Shown here one piece after another: positions 58,396-64,000 of a DNA stretch of 64,000 nt. Source of the DNA: Cervus elaphus (Eukaryota > Chordata > Mammalia > Artiodactyla > Cervidae); NCBI RefSeq assembly GCF_910594005.1, contig NC_057841.1, forward strand, positions 16,291,001 through 16,355,000, given 5' to 3'. How positions within the stretch are numbered: position 1 is the first letter of the stretch; every line of letters begins with the position of its first letter. A program made the translations under genes and the position numbers. The notes below the pieces were generated by a model. That model ran no database searches and had not been told where the DNA came from. It saw nothing but the letters and a program-made list of their open reading frames with translations.

Positions 58396-58408
58396 AAGAA
58401 ATAGAAAG

Positions 58409-59180
58409 GCAAGGTGAAAGAAGGAGATAATATTTGCAATACAGGTAACTGATAAAGTGCTTACAACTGCAATTTATAAAATGTTTCTACAAATTAAAAG
58501 TAAGTGACAGAGAAATGATATCATAAACAACATGCAAGAAGCTTCATTTTATAGAAGATGGTCAATAAACACAAAACTTGATTTATTCATTACTTATCAT
58601 TGAAATTGCATTGTGTTCCTCCCTAACTACTGTATCACTAAGTTCATCCATGTGTTTCCACCCTGCTTAGACAACATCATGCCTTAAGATGGTGTCATGT
58701 GTTTCCATCTACCAGAGGGTTTCTCCAATGTCAGGAATGCTAGTAAAAGCCTGATGAGCAGGTGTGGAAGTAGAAGGAGGCTGGAGTAACCCTCTGCCAA
58801 AGGAAGACTAGAGTCAATGAATAAATGTTCTTCTCATGGATCCTTGAGTGGACAATACTGAGTGGCATTCTTTACACTCTTCAGAAGGTCCTGGACAAGC
58901 CCCGGTTTCCCGCAGAGGTGATCTTGTAACACACACTGACATTGGGTTTTCATTTTTCAATCACTCCCAAATGTCCTTCATCCTTACTTTCTTGGATGGC
59001 ATCCTGCATATAAGTTATTTTCTTAGGCTCTGCTTTCAAAGAACTGTAACCTAAGACGGGCAAACAAATTAAGGCCACAGTGATATTCCTTTATGCATAT
59101 ACCACAATCAGTTAAACTAAACCCTGGTGAGGATATGAAACAACAGTCTTGTACAATTCCCATCAGGGAATGCAATTAGT
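58409..59180. other. Unique stretch, nothing identified
   Basis: No gene; possible very old repeat remnants around 58560-58840 that I cannot assign. Confidence 0.5.
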
Positions 59181-59191
59181 ATACATATTTT

Positions 59192-60526
59192 CATTCCAAT
59201 CCCAAAGAAAGGCAATGCCAAAGAATGCTCAAACTATTGCATGGTTGCACTCATCTTACACGCTAGCAAAGTAATGCTGAAAATTCTCCAAGCCAGGCTT
59301 CAACAGTATGTGAACCATAAATTTCCAGATGTTCAAGTGGGATTTAGACAAGGCAGAAGAACCAGAGATCAAATAGGCAACATCTGTTAGAGCATCAAAA
59401 AAGCAAGAGAGTTCCAGAAAACATCTACTTCTGCTTTATTGACTCTGCCAAAGCCTTTGACTGCGTAAATCACAACAAACTGTGGAAAATTTTTCAAGAG
59501 ATGGGAACACCAGACCACCTGACCTGCCTCCTGAGAAACCTGTATGCAGGTCAAGAAGCAACAGTTAGAACTGGACATGGAACAACAGACTGGTTCCAAA
59601 TCAGGAAAGGAGTACGTCAAGGCTGTATATTGTCACCCTGCTTATTTAACTTATATGCAGAGTACACCATATGAAATGCTGGGCTGGATGAATCACAAGC
59701 TGGAATCAGGATTGTTGGGAGAAATATCAACAACCTCAGATATGCAGATGACACTACCCTTATGGCAGAGAGCGAAGAAGAAATAAGAGTCTCTTGATGA
59801 AAGTGAGAGTGAAAATGCTGGCTTAAAACTCAACATCCAGAAAATTAATAACATGGCAATGGTCCCATCATTTAATGGCAAAAAAATGGGGAATCAGTGG
59901 AAACAGAGACAGACTTTTTTTTTTTGGGGGGGGGGGGGCTCCAAAATCACTGCAGATGGTGACTGCAGCCATGAAATTAAAAGACACTTGCTCCTTGGAA
60001 GCAAAGCTATGACCAACCTAGACAGCATATTAAAAAGCAGAGACATTACTTTGCAACAAAGGTCCATATAGTTAGAGCTATGATTTTTTCCAGTAGTCAT
60101 GCATGGATATGAGAGTTGGACTATAAAGCAAACTGAGCACAGAAGAATTGATACTTTTGAACTGTGGTGTTGGAGAAGACTCTTGAGAGTCCCTTGCAAT
60201 GCAAGGAGATCCAACCAGTCAATCCTAAAGGAAATCAGTCCTGATTTTTCATTGGAAGGACTGATGCTGAAGCTGAAACTCCAATACTTTGGCCACCTGA
60301 TGCGAAGAACTGACTCATATGCAGAGACCCTGATGCTGGGAAAGATTGAAGACAGGAGGAGAAGTGGATGACAGAGTCTGAGAAGGTTGGAAGGCATCGC
60401 CTACTTGATAGACATGAGTTTGAGTAAGCTCTGGGAGTTGGTGATGGACAGGGAAGCCTGGTGTGTTGCAGTCCATGGGGTTGCAAAGAGTTGGACCCAA
60501 CTGAGAGACTGACCTTAACTGAACTG
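59192..60526 (+). mobile_element. BovB RT-to-3'-end segment, sense, with 11-bp TSD
   Basis: A 5'-truncated copy starting in the RT domain (CATTCCAATCCCAAAG), with the Tyr-Ala-Asp-Asp box at 59741-59752, and ending at ACCTTAACTGAACTG. Exact ATACATATTTT copies at 59181-59191 and 60527-60537 fix the ends. The frame is broken by several small indels (for example near 59238, 59788 and 60050) and by a T11G13 run at 59915-59938, so no protein is possible. Confidence 0.97.
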
Positions 60527-60559
60527 ATACATATTTTGGAACATTCACTAACATGGACC

Positions 60560-61010
60560 AAGTACTGGGTTGTAAAAAACATCTTAACAAGTTTTTAAAA
60601 ATAAGAATCATAAAATGCAACTCCAAGATTTAAAAAAATAATGTCTAAGGAAATGTTAATAGGACCTAATGAAGGTAAATAAGTGGTAAAATATTTCTGT
60701 CCAGTGGAAATGCAAATGCATATAAGCTCTCCAGAGAAATAGTCCAATATGTGCAAAAAAACCTGAAATATTAATATTCCTTGACACCTTATTCTAGTTC
60801 TAGAAATATTGTGCATATCAATGTGTGCACAGGGATTCTCAGGTTTATGTTAGCAAAGCAGTGGAACAAATAACTATCCAAATACCTAAAATTATAGTTT
60901 CAAGAAATTTTCAAAAATTTAATGATGTTTGCAAAAGACAAAGTAATATATAGCAAAATATTATGATGTATGTACATATTCCTAATGATGTCAAATTTTT
61001 AATTACAAAT
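60560..61010 (+). mobile_element. Possible old L1 3' region, sense
   Basis: AAAATATTTCTGTCC, GTGGAAATGCAAATGC, TTATTCTAGTTCTAGAAATATTGTGC and TGTTAGCAAAGCAGTGGAACAAATAAC resemble the order of an old L1 3' UTR (…AATAGCAAAAAATTGGAAACAA… type), but divergence is high and no terminus is visible. Confidence 0.4.
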
Positions 61011-61280
61011 GATACATGAAAAATAAGATCACAAAGAGCAATGTTTGCCAAAACATTAACAAAGAATATCTCCTCCGGGACTGTATAAGTACAGAGACAG
61101 TGTTTTCTTCCTTTAATTCCAACTTATCTACAATGATACGCATTATAGAAATTGATAGTGAAAAGAATAATACTGAGAATCCTTTGTTCCTGAGGTTTAT
61201 ACATGGCCTTCCTTTACTATGGTGTCTCTATAGATTTAAGAAATGCAAGGTTGGTATAAATTTATACTTAGTATTTTAAC

Positions 61281-61375
61281 CCTTTTCCAGCAGATCTTCC
61301 CAACCCGGAAATCCAGCGGAGGTCTTCTGCAATGCAGGCGGATTCTTTACCAACTGAGCTATCAGGGAAGCCCAA
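61281..61375 (-). mobile_element. 3'-truncated Bov-tA head, antisense, with short TSD
   Basis: Only the tRNA-like head and the GGGAAGATC segment are present (antisense CAGATCTTCCCAACCC to CCAACTGAGCTATCAGGGAAGCCC). The BovB-related tail is absent. TATTTTAAC occurs at 61272-61280 and 61376-61384. Confidence 0.85.
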
Positions 61376-61384
61376 TATTTTAAC

Positions 61385-62333
61385 AGCGCTTATCTTCATG
61401 TGCATTTTGGCACTTCTGAGAAGCTGGAGGTTTTCTGGAATTTGCGATGTGCTTATCTTTGAGTCTGTTTGCTCCTTGCTTTCACACCCATGTCCTTAGG
61501 TGACATAATTAGCCTTTTGACTTTGATATTCAGCAACCAGGATACTGTATGATTGAATCTAACAGTTCTCATTGTCCCGTTATTGAGATAAAGGTGTTTG
61601 TTTACAAATGGGGCATCTTAACTTTGCAAAACTGTCACTTTGACAACAGTGTTTGACCGAAAGTTAGACACACATAGTTATTTGGGAGTGTTAACTGCTC
61701 TGTAAGCATGTCCATGATATAAAGCAATATGTTAATATGTGACTGAAATTGTCTGATTCTATTTAAAAAACTGAGCCTTTAAGATGAAAAGCAAAATTAC
61801 GTAACAGGTTCAACTGTACCCATTGTAAATCTCTACCCCGTTTTGACGATGCAGCAAGAAAACAGGACAATTTTAAACAATTAATAGTCAAACAGAAATG
61901 ATCTAACATTTATCATGGAACTTGGGTAAATTTGAAACACTCTCTGTTATTTTATCACCTTAATACATGTCAAAAGAAGCAAGAACAAGTGCCAAGTGTT
62001 TATGGAAGACAAGAACAAACTAAATGAACACTGACAACCTTGCACTGCTAAGAATCACTGATAGCAATAATGTTTTAATTCCTGCTCTTTCTAATATTGT
62101 TGCATTAAGCAAAGTAAAGGAGCTGAATGGAGAAGATGCTTTGGTTTTCAGTGACCCTCTCTCAGAGACATCGTTTGTGATGGAACAACCTTGGCCTGTT
62201 CAGAAGTGAGGCCTAAACACCTAGAGGAAAAGAGCTGAAAGAACTGGACCTTGGTCACGATGCAGGGCTGTGCTGGTGCACACAGCCGTCTGCGTGGATG
62301 ATGGCCTGTGGTTCAATCTGCCTCCTTCCCGAG
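61385..62333. other. Unique stretch, nothing identified
   Basis: No nameable repeat. A 61-codon plus frame (62024-62209) has no domain. Confidence 0.5.
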
Positions 62334-62378
62334 GTAAGTGACTGAATTTGGGAAATAAGGATTTCCCAAGTCACTTAC
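62334..62378. repeat. 45-base hairpin with GTAAGT at both outer ends
   Basis: The outer arms GTAAGTGAC (62334-62342) and GTCACTTAC (62370-62378) are exact reverse complements. The inner arms TTGGGAAAT and ATTTCCCAA also pair, around an AAGG loop, with an unpaired TGAAT on the left. GAG before the left arm makes GAG/GTAAGT, a consensus 5' splice-site sequence, and the right arm has the same motif on the minus strand. Confidence 0.9.
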
Positions 62379-64000
62379 CAAAGAGGAGTCTCCCAGTTCG
62401 CATGTGGCCTCCGCGACCTCCATCTCGGACAGTGCCGGGGCTGTGAGATGCTGCTGCCTGCTGCAGGCTCGAGAGTAGAGGGTGCCAGAGGAAAAGCCAG
62501 CTTCTCACTGCCTTGTGTTTGTTCCTGATACTCTAATAAGCAAGTTTATTTTTACGAGATTGGTTCTAAGGGCTTACTTCTGAAGGCCTATATTACTGAG
62601 TTAGAGATAAATTGGAAAAGCTATATCCATGAGCTATTATTCCTCTACTCTAGATTACTCAGTGGGCAGCCCAAAGTGCCTCTAGTAATTATCACTTAAT
62701 GATCAAAATAACTCTAAATGATGGGAATAAGCATTAAATGCTTGCAAAGATGATATTAGGTAAAGAGGCTGAAATGCATGAGAGTTTAGCATCAAAGCCA
62801 GGATTAGAACACAGGCTTATTAGTTAGGACCCTATGTTCATTATTCTTCTGAAGCCCCCTTTTATACTCTCAAACACAATTTCTTGTCTATCTAGGATGA
62901 TGAATTAAAAAGTTAGCCACACTTGTTACTAATAACTAAACCTTATACCATGAGATAAACACTTGCAATATACTAATAATTTTTATTTTTAATATTAGTA
63001 TATGATTCTACATGCAGGTGATTTCTAAGACAGAGGTGAAATTAAATGATTACTTATTTGTATTTCATATTTTACAGATTTTTTAAAGACAATATTGGGT
63101 GTATCAAATTCTCTGATAATCTGGAGTCATCTGCCCCTCATGTTGGTTTATTTCTAATAAGAACCGACTTGAACTACATGATTTCTAGGATTCTTACATG
63201 CTCTCTTTATGGGTTTATCTTCCAGCTATTAAGCTACTCATTGCTATTCCCAAAGAATAGTCTGTATATCTCCCCTTTCTTATTTGTTCATCCTAATTGC
63301 CTACAGTCTGAGATCTTGTATAATCTTGATTGTTAGACTGCTGTGTAAACTGAGATAAAACAATATACATGTAAAGATCTGAGAGGTTCTTCTATTAGTA
63401 AAATAGAAGAGAGTTGTGCTTTGCATGAGAGTTATTTAGCATTACTGACTTCAAGACTTCTTTTCTGACTTCTTCCAGTTATTAGTAATGTAGAGAAGTA
63501 ATAGAGAATTGAAAGCAGTGAACATAAACTTCAGAGCAAAGACTTGGAAGGAAGCTATTGGAAATATCCAAGCATTTATGCAATTTTAGAAATTCTCAGA
63601 AGCTACTCTCATTCATGAGCAAAGTACACTACACAAAATGTAAGATGATTATACTACCATGATTCTAAGTAAGGAATAACAAAATGTTTCTTCTGAATAT
63701 CAGTTTAAGTATAGTAGTCAGAGTGGTTCTGTAGGAGAAACAGGGAGGTGCTCTACTCCAGGAAAAACATCTCTCCATCAGCTTCTGCCACTTAGCATTC
63801 CTTTACTGCATTTGCTTAAAATAGATTAAACATTCACCTAATTTTTCAGAATGAAGAATATTTGAGCTCATGTATATCCAAGTGTAGAAACCATCTGAAT
63901 TTACTAGCCTCCTACTGCCTACTGACCCACCTACTGCCTCCCTTTATGTGATGAGAAGACCCAAGAAGACCTTAATACAGAAAACGATGTTTTCTTTCCT
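62379..64000. other. Unique stretch to the end of the window
   Basis: A short GC-richer part (62380-62480, CATGTGGCCTCCGCGACC) is followed by ordinary AT-rich DNA. A 96-codon plus frame (63046-63336) is hydrophobic and AT-biased without a recognisable domain. No supported feature. Confidence 0.5.

Overview
The window is mammalian, and specifically ruminant, nuclear DNA. The evidence is its repeat content: eleven recognisable BovB (RTE-class) LINE segments or copies, more than fifteen tRNA-derived Bov-tA/Bov-A2 SINEs and an artiodactyl-type L1 3' end, all diagnostic of the cattle/sheep/goat lineage. The base composition is AT-rich with only short GC-richer patches. I cannot tell from the sequence which bovid it is. 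I find no intact protein-coding gene, no convincing multi-exon gene model and no functional RNA gene. Every long reading frame I examined is inside a transposable element, antisense to one, or an unsupported chance frame, so the window reads as intergenic or deep intronic DNA.

Layout. 1-7 kb: decayed minus-strand L1 (175-1850, 5190-5535, 6096-6260), two Bov-tA insertions and an unexplained GC-richer patch (5536-5970). 7-13 kb: a degenerate retroviral integrase fragment on the minus strand (7270-7800), then about 4.6 kb without recognisable repeats. 13-24 kb: the main BovB district, with a 2.8 kb sense copy carrying endonuclease and reverse transcriptase domains (15944-18743) and a rearranged copy whose 5' part is inverted (21659-23529). 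24-33 kb: MIR and Bov-tA copies, a head-to-head SINE pair, and a perfect 25-bp inverted repeat (29588-29661). 34-36 kb: two convergent old L1 3' ends, one interrupted by BovB. 38.7-39.3 kb: a solo LTR on the minus strand. 41.9-43.6 kb: a fossil endogenous-retrovirus pol (connection, RNase H, integrase) interrupted by a SINE and preceded by a BovB insertion. 44-56 kb: scattered BovB and SINE fragments with long repeat-free stretches. 57-61 kb: a twin-primed L1 3' end with 13-bp target duplications, and a 1.3 kb sense BovB RT segment. 61-64 kb: mostly unique AT-rich DNA with a hairpin carrying GTAAGT at both ends.

How the parts relate. BovB (about 8 kb summed over my intervals, roughly an eighth of the window) is the autonomous element. 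The Bov-tA and Bov-A2 SINEs carry a BovB-related 3' segment and are thought to be mobilised by its enzyme. For many insertions I could find the flanking target-site duplications (TSDs), which fixes the ends to the base and shows several to be single retrotransposition events. All BovB, L1 and retroviral reading frames here are broken by stops, frameshifts or truncation; none looks able to make its protein. The most interesting items are the BovB copy with twin-priming geometry and a shared 12-bp flank, the textbook twin-primed L1, the 25-bp perfect inverted repeat, the GTAAGT hairpin, the 3'-truncated SINE that still has TSDs, and a few GC-richer unexplained patches.
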